Positions 54,630-61,627 of a stretch of DNA of 64,000 nucleotides are shown piece by piece. The notes under the pieces were generated by a model. The model worked only from the letters and a program-made list of their open reading frames with translations, was not told the DNA's origin and searched no databases. The DNA lies in NCBI RefSeq assembly GCF_023667495.1, contig NZ_JAMOZL010000010.1, forward strand, positions 273,525-337,524. Reading direction: 5' to 3'. The stretch comes from Dyadobacter sp. MSC1_007. GTDB taxonomy: Bacteria; Bacteroidota; Bacteroidia; Cytophagales; Spirosomataceae. The first letter of the stretch is position 1, and each line of letters opens with the position of its first letter. The position numbers and the translations under genes were made by a program.

Positions 54630-55415
54630 TTATTCTATCTGTAAAGAAATGTTCGAACCGAACAGGTCTTTTTTCGTGTCGGCGATAATGACGCAATCGT
54701 ATTTGCCCTTCGGAATGTCGGTAACCGGGATTTCGAACGTGCTGCAACTGCCTGGATAAAGCATCCGGGAACTGGGTTGTGTCGTTTTCAATTTGGCGCC
54801 GGCGGCGTCGTACACTTCCAGAATGACTTCGGCACGTGTTCCGTAAGTACCGTTGTTCTTCAGGACAACTTTAAGCATGGCCTGCTCGGCCGAAACTTTT
54901 TCGTAGGCAACCTTCTCGTAACTCAGGGCAGGCCCTTCTGCCGGACCGATATCCACGATCACCTGAATGGCATAGCGAATTTTGGAGTTGACGCGAATGC
55001 CGCTATGGGCTTCCTGGCGCACAGGATCGGCTACTTCTACCATGATCACCTCCCAATAGGTGCCTTGCTGCCAGGCTTTGTTAGGCTCAACGGTGTAACG
55101 GATGTCGAATTCCTCGCTTGCCGCAATAAGCTTTTCATCGACATTGGTTTTCAATCCCTGTCCAAGAGACCGGCCGTGGCTGCCTGCATCGGGGTAAGTA
55201 GATGCCTGATCGCATTCGGACACGAGGTCCTGACGGTACACTAGTATACGTGAATCTTTCGTGCCGTCATTTTTAACTTTGATAACCCCCTGAATGCGTG
55301 TTTCGGAGTTCGGAATGCTGTGTGAATGTGTTAATCCGTTCAGGATAACCACAGAGGCGCTGAGATAACCCGGCGTCATCAGCAGCAGGCTAAGATATGC
55401 GGTCCATTTTTTCAT
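54630..55415 (-). CDS. PapD-like periplasmic chaperone candidate
   Basis: The 261-residue protein has a signal peptide (about 1-20) and two Ig-like domains (about 22-155 and 160-260). The first has the chaperone-type opening (SIPNSETRIQGVIKVKNDG), a long F1-G1 region with TYWEVIMVEVADP and then a strand of alternating hydrophobic residues, IRYAIQVIVDI, where PapD-type chaperones carry the strand that completes subunit folds. The second domain is a CARDB/Ig-like fold (LKVVLKNNGTYGTRAEVILEVYD). The classic Arg/Lys pair of PapD cannot be assigned with confidence. The start was set at MKKWTAYL. Position just before the usher-like gene and after a pilin-like gene supports the role. Confidence 0.65.
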   Translation of the reverse strand: MKKWTAYLSLLLMTPGYLSASVVILNGLTHSHSIPNSETRIQGVIKVKNDGTKDSRILVYRQDLVSECDQASTYPDAGSHGRSLGQGLKTNVDEKLIAASEEFDIRYTVEPNKAWQQGTYWEVIMVEVADPVRQEAHSGIRVNSKIRYAIQVIVDIGPAEGPALSYEKVAYEKVSAEQAMLKVVLKNNGTYGTRAEVILEVYDAAGAKLKTTQPSSRMLYPGSCSTFEIPVTDIPKGKYDCVIIADTKKDLFGSNISLQIE

Positions 55416-55434
55416 CTGGCGTGTAGGCAAGCTT

Positions 55435-55458
55435 TCGGCCGGGATAAGCCCCGGCCGG
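55435..55458 (-). other. Intercistronic GC hairpin without T-run
   Basis: The stem cggccggg (55436-55443) / cccggccg (55450-55457), extended by one wobble pair, has a 6-base loop. It lies between the pilin-like gene and the chaperone-like gene. With no T-run following, it is more likely an mRNA-stability or processing element, or a partial attenuator, than a full terminator. Confidence 0.6.
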
Positions 55459-55501
55459 TAAACTTTATGAGGCCTGGTTTACATTGTTTCCGAAGTCGGG
55501 A

Positions 55502-56062
55502 CTATTGGTTCGCTAATGTGTAAGTCACCGTAACAGCGGTTGATGACGCCCGCAGATCCGCATACTTGCTGTCATCAGCCAGGAATGAATAAGTAATCTG
55601 ATGGCCATTGCTTGGACCTGACGCTGTATACGCGCTGCCGATATTTGAGATGAGGGATACATCCGTTGTAAGCAGATTGAACGCGGCACTCGGAGTTCCT
55701 TTTGTACCCGAGCCGGTGGTAGCCGCTCCTGCAAGGATTTGAATGTCCACGCCGTCAACCAGTGCACTCGCCTTTACAGATACTTTTTTAGGGGTCGAGC
55801 CTGTGATGATGGTGGTATAATTCAGCCAGAGCGTGCTATTGGCCGCCGGCGTGAGGATCTTGTTTCCAGCCTCGTCGGTGGCAGGTTTGGTGAACGTAGC
55901 GGTAAAATCTTTCGTGGCTGAAGTTTCCAGATCAAGCAGGGCAACGTCGGGAACGACGACTGTAATCTGATGACTGTCGGTGTTGGTGTCCTGGGCATAT
56001 GCCGATGAACCGATTAATGCAAATACGAACAACGATGAGATGAGGGTAGTTTTGTTTTTCAT
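55502..56062 (-). CDS. Secreted pilin-like major subunit candidate
   Basis: The 186-residue protein has a signal peptide (1-24, SSAYAQ) and a mature chain of about 160 residues, Ala/Thr/Ser-rich, cysteine-free and beta-patterned, ending TAVTVTYTLANQ. It is a clear paralogue of the 51373-51912 protein. The start was set at MKNKTTLISS; the frame runs 21 codons upstream without a signal-like start. It is the first gene of the cluster, has its own putative promoter and is separated from the chaperone-like gene by a stable hairpin, as is common for major subunits that are made in excess. The family name is unknown to me, and the subunit role is inference. Confidence 0.78.
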   Translation of the reverse strand: MKNKTTLISSLFVFALIGSSAYAQDTNTDSHQITVVVPDVALLDLETSATKDFTATFTKPATDEAGNKILTPAANSTLWLNYTTIITGSTPKKVSVKASALVDGVDIQILAGAATTGSGTKGTPSAAFNLLTTDVSLISNIGSAYTASGPSNGHQITYSFLADDSKYADLRASSTAVTVTYTLANQ

Positions 56063-56132
56063 AGAAAATGAATCATTAAAGAAATAAAAACTAGGACTTT
56101 TTTCTAAATGTCGAATTATTACCACATAAAAA

Positions 56133-56140
56133 CAAAAGTA
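56133..56140 (-). promoter_or_regulatory. Putative -7 element of the usher-like cluster
   Basis: TACTTTTG on the minus strand matches TAnnTTTG exactly and would give a leader of about 65 bases before the pilin-like gene. The -33 region has TTA in place of TTG at a spacing of about 20 bases. Confidence 0.5.
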
Positions 56141-56184
56141 GAAACTTAAATTTTCCTGTTTAAGGGGTGATCTAAGAATCTCGT

Positions 56185-56233
56185 CGGTTACATGTGCCCA
56201 GGATGGCTGTATTTGGCGATTAAGCGGTTACAT
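56185..56233 (-). promoter_or_regulatory. Direct repeats, possible LytTR-type operator
   Basis: The 9-base sequence cggttacat (plus strand) occurs at 56185-56193 and 56225-56233, 40 bases apart or close to four helical turns, just upstream of the -7 element of the pilin-like gene. LytTR regulators bind paired direct repeats with a GTT core; the spacing here is longer than the usual 21 bases, so the match is partial. Confidence 0.35.
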
Positions 56234-56276
56234 TTTGGGGTGAAATTTTTTTTTCGCCGAAAATATCCGTGCAGTA

Positions 56277-57044
56277 TCAGCGGTTTTCAAGCCAGCTTAG
56301 GAAGTGACTGACCTTTTCTTTGCCTATAAGTAGTTTGTCAGGTGTAGGAATAGTTAGGCGTATAAACAATTTGCGGGAGAAATAGTGTTCCACCTCCTTG
56401 ATAGCCTCAAAATTGACGAGATACTGTCGGTTCAGCCGGTAAAACTGTGAGGCCGGCACAATGCCCTGCACTTCTTCGAGCGGTTGCGGAATCGTGTATT
56501 CCTGCTGATCGAATGTGCGGATGCAGGTGGTTTCGTTGTGAATGTAAAAAAAGGCGATTTGCTCCGTCTTGACGGTCATGTATTTGTTTTGTTTGAAAAC
56601 CAGGAAGCTTTTTTTACCGTCGGGCTCTCCTAATTTCTTTAATAATATTTCCAGGTCCGGGGCGAGCTGTTTATCATTCGAAAAATAGGTTTTCAACTGA
56701 TCGAGTTTATCCAATGCGGCTTCGATATGCTCTTTTTTAAACGGTTTGAGCAGGTAATCAATACCATTGGCCTTAAATGCCTCGATCGCATAGTTGTCAT
56801 AAGCCGTGCAGAAGATCACCGGCGGTACCACTTTTACAGACTCAAATATTTGAAAGCACAGCCCGTCGGACAGCTGAATGTCCATGAATATGAGGTCAGG
56901 CTGCGGGTTTTCGGTCAGGTAGGAGACGGCCCGCTCCACGCTTTGGATCGTCGCGACGATTTCGGCATCCGGCCGCACGGAGGTAATGATGTTAGCCAGC
57001 GATCTGGCCGTTTTTATTTCGTCTTCAATGATTGCGATTTTCAT
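56277..57044 (-). CDS. LytTR-family response regulator
   Basis: The 255-residue regulator has a receiver domain (about 1-118; IIEDE, phospho-acceptor D55 in LIFMDIQLSDG, then YLLKPFKKEHI with the conserved Lys) and a C-terminal LytTR DNA-binding domain (about 150-252; KYMTVKTEQIAFFYIHNETTCIRTF, split by a turn, and FYRLNRQYLVNFEAI). Its start overlaps the kinase gene by 20 bases, so the two form one translationally coupled pair. The pilin-like gene begins 214 bases downstream on the same strand, across the repeats and promoter noted there, so the regulator probably controls the usher-like cluster. Confidence 0.93.
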   Translation of the reverse strand: MKIAIIEDEIKTARSLANIITSVRPDAEIVATIQSVERAVSYLTENPQPDLIFMDIQLSDGLCFQIFESVKVVPPVIFCTAYDNYAIEAFKANGIDYLLKPFKKEHIEAALDKLDQLKTYFSNDKQLAPDLEILLKKLGEPDGKKSFLVFKQNKYMTVKTEQIAFFYIHNETTCIRTFDQQEYTIPQPLEEVQGIVPASQFYRLNRQYLVNFEAIKEVEHYFSRKLFIRLTIPTPDKLLIGKEKVSHFLSWLENR

Positions 57045-58044
57045 TTATCAAAGGAAGTTTTACTCTGAATGACTCCTGATCCGTTTCTATTTGTATTTTT
57101 TTCTCCATCAGGTGGAGATACCTGCGGTTGATATTGTCCAGTCCCATTTCGGTGGAATGTCCGGGGTTCTTTTTGAGTTGCAGCGGATTCTCCACCACCA
57201 GCCAGTCGCCGAGCGTGTAGATCGTGATATGCAGCGGGTAATCCAATGATACCACATTGTGCTTAATGCAGTTTTCGACCAGGAGTTGCAGCGTGAACGG
57301 GGGTATCCACGTCTGGTAAACAGGGTCTTCGATCCGGTATTCCAACTCAATACCTTCCTCAAAGCGGGCTTTGAGCAGGTACATATAGGCATCCAGGATT
57401 TCGATTTCCTCAGAAAGCGGGATCAGGTCCAGCTTTCTGTTTTCTAATGTAAACCGATAAAAATCAGATAGTTTCAGGATGAAATCGACGCTGTTACGGT
57501 CTTCCAGCTCCACCATTGATTTAAGCGTGCTCAGGCTATTGAAGAGAAAATGCGGGTTCACCTGCTGTTTGAGCAGTTCATATTGTGCGCCCAGATTGTC
57601 GGCTTTAGTACGTTCGAGTTCCAGGATCACCTGCTGGTTACGGTGCGTTTGATAAAGCAAATGCAAAAGCATATAAAAGATCAGGTTGATCATAATGCCC
57701 CGCACTTCGAACATGAGCATAACCGGGCCGAAGTTTAGCGAAGGGACCAGCAGCTTTTGGGCGCATACCATCAGGAACATCAGCACAATGCCGATCAAAA
57801 TACTCCGGATCAGCAGCGGGACCGAAAAGCCGGCCGGGCTGTTTTCTTTGGAGAATTTGGGTAACGAGTAAATATTGAAATACCACACAAACAGCGTGAA
57901 CAGTGCCGTAATGAGACCATCGGTGAACACCTGGAAACCATTGAAGTTCTTTTCCGCGATCTTCGGGACAGTAACCAGCACGCCCAGGGACAATGAGCTC
58001 AGCCAGATAATGACCGCCGAAATCCTGAATGTCTTTGTAACCAT
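57025..58044 (-). CDS. LytS/AlgZ-type sensor histidine kinase
   Basis: The 339-residue kinase has four membrane helices in its first 130 residues (about 8-28, 42-60, 78-98, 108-130) with short loops and no large sensing domain, followed by a cytoplasmic His_kinase domain with H165 in QVNPHFLFNSLSTLK and an ATPase domain (WIPPFTLQLLVENCIKHN; GLDNINRRYLHL). This is the standard partner of LytTR regulators in Bacteroidota. The gene starts 17 bases after the lipoprotein gene and overlaps the regulator gene by 20 bases. The signal is unknown and may be sensed through the membrane helices or via the lipoprotein encoded just before it. Confidence 0.93.
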   Translation of the reverse strand: MVTKTFRISAVIIWLSSLSLGVLVTVPKIAEKNFNGFQVFTDGLITALFTLFVWYFNIYSLPKFSKENSPAGFSVPLLIRSILIGIVLMFLMVCAQKLLVPSLNFGPVMLMFEVRGIMINLIFYMLLHLLYQTHRNQQVILELERTKADNLGAQYELLKQQVNPHFLFNSLSTLKSMVELEDRNSVDFILKLSDFYRFTLENRKLDLIPLSEEIEILDAYMYLLKARFEEGIELEYRIEDPVYQTWIPPFTLQLLVENCIKHNVVSLDYPLHITIYTLGDWLVVENPLQLKKNPGHSTEMGLDNINRRYLHLMEKKIQIETDQESFRVKLPLINENRNH

Positions 58045-58061
58045 GCTGGCTCTGGGTTTAC

Positions 58062-58520
58062 TTATGGAAATACTGAGGCACGTTGGGCAAAGATAAAATT
58101 TATCCTTTCATCGCTGTCGGTTGGTGCAATTTTAGCGGTTTCTTCGTTGCGGTTTTCTACCCCGTAGTCAATGCGGGCCGCGCCGTAAGCATCAGCAACG
58201 ATTTTTACTGTTTCGACCGAACGTAACGGCCCGTTGATGTCGCTCCCGAACCAGAGCGGATTGGGTTTAAGCCCCCACGTAACGAGTTTGAATTCTTCTC
58301 CTGCAACGTGTTCGGGCCTGGCTTGTCCGGCGTGTGAAAGTGCTGCATCATTTCCATAGAGGACGGAAATTGTTTCCGTCCGCTGGTTAAAAGTCGAAGT
58401 GACCACATGCATTCCCGGTTCATCGAAAATGGTTTCCGGCGCGGGGCTGAGGTTATGAGATTTATTGCAGCCAAGCATAGTTAAGCATGCAAACGCGAAT
58501 AAAACGAGGTTTCTGGTCAT
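58062..58520 (-). CDS. Small lipoprotein of unknown function
   Basis: The 152-residue protein has a good lipobox (LTMLGC, Cys18) and a mature domain of about 130 residues with beta patterns and no further cysteines (LSHAGQARPEHVAGEEFKLV is split by a turn; VKIVADAYGAARIDYG). I do not recognise the family. It is 5 bases after the DUF1223 gene and 17 bases before the LytS-type kinase, so it is part of the same transcript. An accessory sensor or a target of the DUF1223 protein are possible roles without direct evidence. Confidence 0.75.
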   Translation of the reverse strand: MTRNLVLFAFACLTMLGCNKSHNLSPAPETIFDEPGMHVVTSTFNQRTETISVLYGNDAALSHAGQARPEHVAGEEFKLVTWGLKPNPLWFGSDINGPLRSVETVKIVADAYGAARIDYGVENRNEETAKIAPTDSDERINFIFAQRASVFP

Positions 58521-58525
58521 CGGGA

Positions 58526-59302
58526 TTAGCTTTTTGGATTAAAATCAGGTCTTGCAGCAGCGAGGATCGCGCCGGTTTGGGTGTTTTGTAGGAAAGTAAC
58601 CACATCCCAGTCCTCCTGGTTGAAGCCGTCGGGCAATGCGATAGCCACATGCCCGGACGCCTGCACCGGGTAACTTTGTATCGAGCGCACGATCTGCACA
58701 TGCGGCAGCAGGCGGCCCGCGTTTTCGCCTCTCTTCACCTGCGTATGGGCTAGCTTTTGCACCAATGCAACTTGTAAAACAGCGTGCGGGCCTGCATTGG
58801 CAGATTGGTAATTCAGTTTCAGTTGTTTGGCATCCGCGCTTGCACCTGCGGTCAGGCGTGCGCTTGCGGGTCTGCTTAGGCCGTGTGCAATGGCCGTATT
58901 CAGCTTGTCCTCCTGTGATCCTACAAATTCAGTTGCACCATTCACGACCACCTGCGGCGTGTAAACCGTTTCGAGTTTGAGCCAATTGGCATATTGATAT
59001 TGACGTTTGGTAAAATCCCGCTGGCTGAACACATCGCGCCAGCCCTGGTGGTTCCAGTAGTCGACGTGAAATGCGAGGATATATAGCTGCTTGTTGGGAT
59101 TCTGTTCCTGAATTTTGGCCATTAGCTTATCGGCGGGCGGGCAGCTCGAACAACCCTCCGACGTAAAAAGCTCGACGACAGCGAAACCCTGGTTATTAAT
59201 ATTATCCGGGGCGGATTTGTCGCCGGGGCCAGCGTGGGAGGTCAAAGTTGAAATAGTCAGCAATGCGCTGGACAGGAATGCGGTGATTTTGGAAGTTTTC
59301 AT
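58526..59302 (-). CDS. DUF1223 thioredoxin-fold secreted protein
   Basis: The 258-residue exported protein (signal peptide 1-24, TSHA) carries the DUF1223 start VVELFTSEGCSSCPPADKL with the CxxC pair C51 and C54, followed by LYILAFHVDYWNHQGWRD and YANWLKLETVYTPQVVVNG. All are family hallmarks of a thioredoxin-like fold with an unusual cis-Pro region. Its biochemical activity is not established. It lies 5 bases after the P460-type heme protein gene and 5 bases before the lipoprotein gene, so a role in periplasmic redox or heme-protein maturation is plausible. Confidence 0.92.
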   Translation of the reverse strand: MKTSKITAFLSSALLTISTLTSHAGPGDKSAPDNINNQGFAVVELFTSEGCSSCPPADKLMAKIQEQNPNKQLYILAFHVDYWNHQGWRDVFSQRDFTKRQYQYANWLKLETVYTPQVVVNGATEFVGSQEDKLNTAIAHGLSRPASARLTAGASADAKQLKLNYQSANAGPHAVLQVALVQKLAHTQVKRGENAGRLLPHVQIVRSIQSYPVQASGHVAIALPDGFNQEDWDVVTFLQNTQTGAILAAARPDFNPKS

Positions 59303-59307
59303 ATCTA

Positions 59308-60279
59308 TTAATGTTTAACTGCGTGTTTTTTAGTTGGGATATCAAATACAAAACCGGTTTCGGAAGCAAGCTGGTGGCAATTGATGCAAGAAGTGGCAAA
59401 GGAAAGCGTGGTGCCGGTCGGTTTAAGGTCGAGGCCGTTGAACCTGGCGAAACCCCATCCTTCGGTGTCTTTAAACTTCTGATCGTCCTTTATCATGATC
59501 TGTACGTTGTTGAAATTGCCGGGCATTACATTACCGGCTGCGTCTTCATGCTGGCTGTTCCACACCACTTTAACGATCGTCGCGCCATTGGGCCAGGGGT
59601 TAATACGGTTTTCTTCTAATGCCTTTACAGCAATATCGTTGCCATAAATAAGCCGCGTCGTGCCATTGTCCGGGCGACCGGTGGAGCTGATCACTTTCCA
59701 GTTTTTGTAATCATCGAAATATGGGATACCGTTAACCGAGGTCGGAATGGCTTTGGCTGGTGCGTTACTTGTCTGTAAACCGGCTTTTTGTTGAATGCGG
59801 GCCGTATCACCAGCGGTGTGATTGGCTTTGGAAAGATCGGTAACGTATTTTTTCAGGACATCGAGCTCGGCCGGAGTTACCTTCGCGGAAGGGTGGGCTG
59901 CGGTGTACGCGGGCAACGGCATCCTCCCGGCGTCGATCATATTGACCATGTACCAGAGCTTACCTTCCTGCTCATCTTTGGGAATGCTGTCCCATTCCGA
60001 AAAATTGAAACGCTTGCGGGCTTCTTCCACATCGGCGGCGACCACGTAGGAGAATGGCGCAATCTTGTCGTACCATCTCAGGTTGCTCTCGTTGGAGTGG
60101 CAGTCGTAGCAGGCGCGTTTCAAAATGCTGGTCACTTCCTGCGGTCCGTGGAATTCGGAGGTAACAGGCGGGTTGGTTACCCGGGGACTGGCGACCTGCA
60201 TGCCTGTGAATGCGACGAACAAAATGGAGGCCGATATGGCCAGGGCATTGGAGTATCTTTTGCGTTTCAGGGAAGTCAT
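59308..60279 (-). CDS. Heme-binding domain plus cytochrome P460 fusion protein
   Basis: The 323-residue exported protein has an N-terminal signal anchor (about 10-30), a Haem_bd domain (about 42-155) with C57, C60 and H61 in CYDCHSNESNLRWY, and a cytochrome P460-like domain (about 180-320) with C298, C301 and H302 (CINCHQLASETGFVF) near its C-terminus. The P460 domain has the WPNGATIVKVVW and GWGFARF segments. Two c-type hemes are therefore expected. P460 proteins in other bacteria oxidise hydroxylamine or bind nitric oxide; the crosslinking Lys cannot be confirmed here. It is the first gene of a five-gene unit that ends in a LytS/LytTR pair. Confidence 0.88.
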   Translation of the reverse strand: MTSLKRKRYSNALAISASILFVAFTGMQVASPRVTNPPVTSEFHGPQEVTSILKRACYDCHSNESNLRWYDKIAPFSYVVAADVEEARKRFNFSEWDSIPKDEQEGKLWYMVNMIDAGRMPLPAYTAAHPSAKVTPAELDVLKKYVTDLSKANHTAGDTARIQQKAGLQTSNAPAKAIPTSVNGIPYFDDYKNWKVISSTGRPDNGTTRLIYGNDIAVKALEENRINPWPNGATIVKVVWNSQHEDAAGNVMPGNFNNVQIMIKDDQKFKDTEGWGFARFNGLDLKPTGTTLSFATSCINCHQLASETGFVFDIPTKKHAVKH

Positions 60280-60608
60280 AGCCGTTTGCTTTTTTCTTCA
60301 AAACTAGGCTTGTAGCGGGTGGTTTGGAATCAGGAAAAAGCTGAACTGGGCATATTCGGGGTTGAACTGGACAAGCTTGCTCCCTGTCTGGAACCATGGA
60401 TTTTTATAGGCTTTATGAGGTCACGTTAGCCCTTTGTCGAACTCAACCTGGCGGTTGTCTATTTCGGGTACTTATTCGCCCAGACCGGTGTTTTTGGCCT
60501 CCATATTCCGGCGCCTATCTATTCTTTTTGTATCAGAAATCAACGGCAGGGCCCTGAGATCTGAACTGAATTTCAATCTTGAATAACAAAAAAATCGAAG
60601 AATCAATC
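60280..60608. other. Divergent intergenic region between the P460 and Ohr genes
   Basis: No gene is seen in this region of about 329 bases. The minus-strand sequence TAGTTTTG at 60299-60306 matches TAnnTTTG exactly and could start the P460 operon just before its ATG. No clear plus-strand promoter for ohr and no strong hairpin are evident. Confidence 0.4.
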
Positions 60609-61061
60609 ATGGAAACGATCAATGTAACCACAGTAGCAGGAACAACAGTCATCGAAAAAGTACTATATACAGGCAAAACCCACACAACCGGCGGCCGCGA
60701 TGGCGCTGCCCGCAGTTCGGACGGCAACCTGGACATTAAACTCACACCTCCCGGAGGTTCGGGGGCAGGTACTAATCCCGAGCAGCTTTTCGCAGCAGGC
60801 TGGTCTGCATGTTTCCTCGGAGCGATCGGCATTGCCGCCGCCAAACTGAAAGTAGCGCTCCCAGCGGGAACAGCCGTTGACGCTGAAGTGGACCTGGGCT
60901 TAAATAAGGCCGATTATTTTTTACAGGCCAGATTAAATGTAAGTCTGCCAGGCCTCGACGCAGAAACAGGACGTAAGCTCATCGAATCCGCGCATCAAAC
61001 CTGTCCTTATTCGAAAGCTACAAGAGGCAATATTCCGGTGACGATCAATATCGCGATCTAG
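60609..61061 (+). CDS. ohr: Organic hydroperoxide resistance protein (Ohr, OsmC family)
   Basis: The 150-residue thiol peroxidase reduces organic hydroperoxides with lipoyl-type thiols. It has both catalytic cysteines, C68 in FAAGWSACFLGAI and C132 in HQTCPYSKATRGN, and the N-terminal KVLYTGKTHTTGGRDG with the conserved Arg (R30), as in Ohr and not OsmC. Length is normal for the family. The start was set at METINVTT; an ATG 10 codons upstream is possible but adds an atypical extension. It is a single gene with a terminator, and no OhrR repressor gene is seen near it. Confidence 0.94.
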   Translation: METINVTTVAGTTVIEKVLYTGKTHTTGGRDGAARSSDGNLDIKLTPPGGSGAGTNPEQLFAAGWSACFLGAIGIAAAKLKVALPAGTAVDAEVDLGLNKADYFLQARLNVSLPGLDAETGRKLIESAHQTCPYSKATRGNIPVTINIAI

Positions 61062-61083
61062 GAATAATAACGATCTGAAATAG

Positions 61084-61115
61084 AGGCCTGCCCGTGCGAA
61101 TGGGTAGGCCTTTTG
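61084..61115 (+). terminator. Rho-independent terminator after ohr
   Basis: The 10-bp stem aggcctgccc (61084-61093) / gggtaggcct (61102-61111), with one G-U pair, is followed by TTTT. Confidence 0.8.
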
Positions 61116-61270
61116 CTGTTTGCAGAAAAAAAATGTTTAACCTGTCCAGATTCGGCGGGGCCGGTTGTCATTGGTTTATAAATCTGAATTTACGAAATAG
61201 AGCAGGGCTTATTTTCGGGTAAGTCGTGTAAATTGGGCGTTTTTAAGGTCGATAATTGTGAAATTTTAAA

Positions 61271-61621
61271 ATGAACAACACAATGGATGAGTTCTTATTG
61301 ATTTTCAGAAGGGATTACAAAACAAAAGAAGGGCAGCTGTCGCCGGATCAGCTTCAGGAACAAATGAAAGACTGGCTGAATTGGTTTAAAACCCTCACAG
61401 CCGAAGACAGGCTGGCCCGTCCGCCGCAACGCTGGGATGGTGAAGGTGTATTGATCGACAAAAACAAAACCGTAACAAATGGTCCCTATGCCGAGATTAA
61501 GGAGTCGATCGGAGGTATGATCATGATCAAGGCTGCGAACTACGAGGAAGCTGCTGAAATCGCTAAAAACGCGCCCGTCATCAAATACGGCGGTAATGTC
61601 GAGATCCGCAAAGCATTTTAA
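61271..61621 (+). CDS. YCII/DGPF-domain protein linked to the ECF sigma factor
   Basis: The 116-residue ferredoxin-like protein has the YCII/DGPF pattern: FLLIFRRDYK at the start, GVLIDKNKTVTNGPYAEIKE with the (D/N)GP(F/Y) motif in the middle, and a final NVEIRKAF. Such proteins are regularly encoded next to ECF sigma factors with long C-terminal extensions (the ECF41/ECF42 kind). Their biochemical role is not settled. The sigma gene starts 6 bases after this stop codon, so the two are co-translated. Confidence 0.9.
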   Translation: MNNTMDEFLLIFRRDYKTKEGQLSPDQLQEQMKDWLNWFKTLTAEDRLARPPQRWDGEGVLIDKNKTVTNGPYAEIKESIGGMIMIKAANYEEAAEIAKNAPVIKYGGNVEIRKAF

Positions 61622-61627
61622 AAGGGA

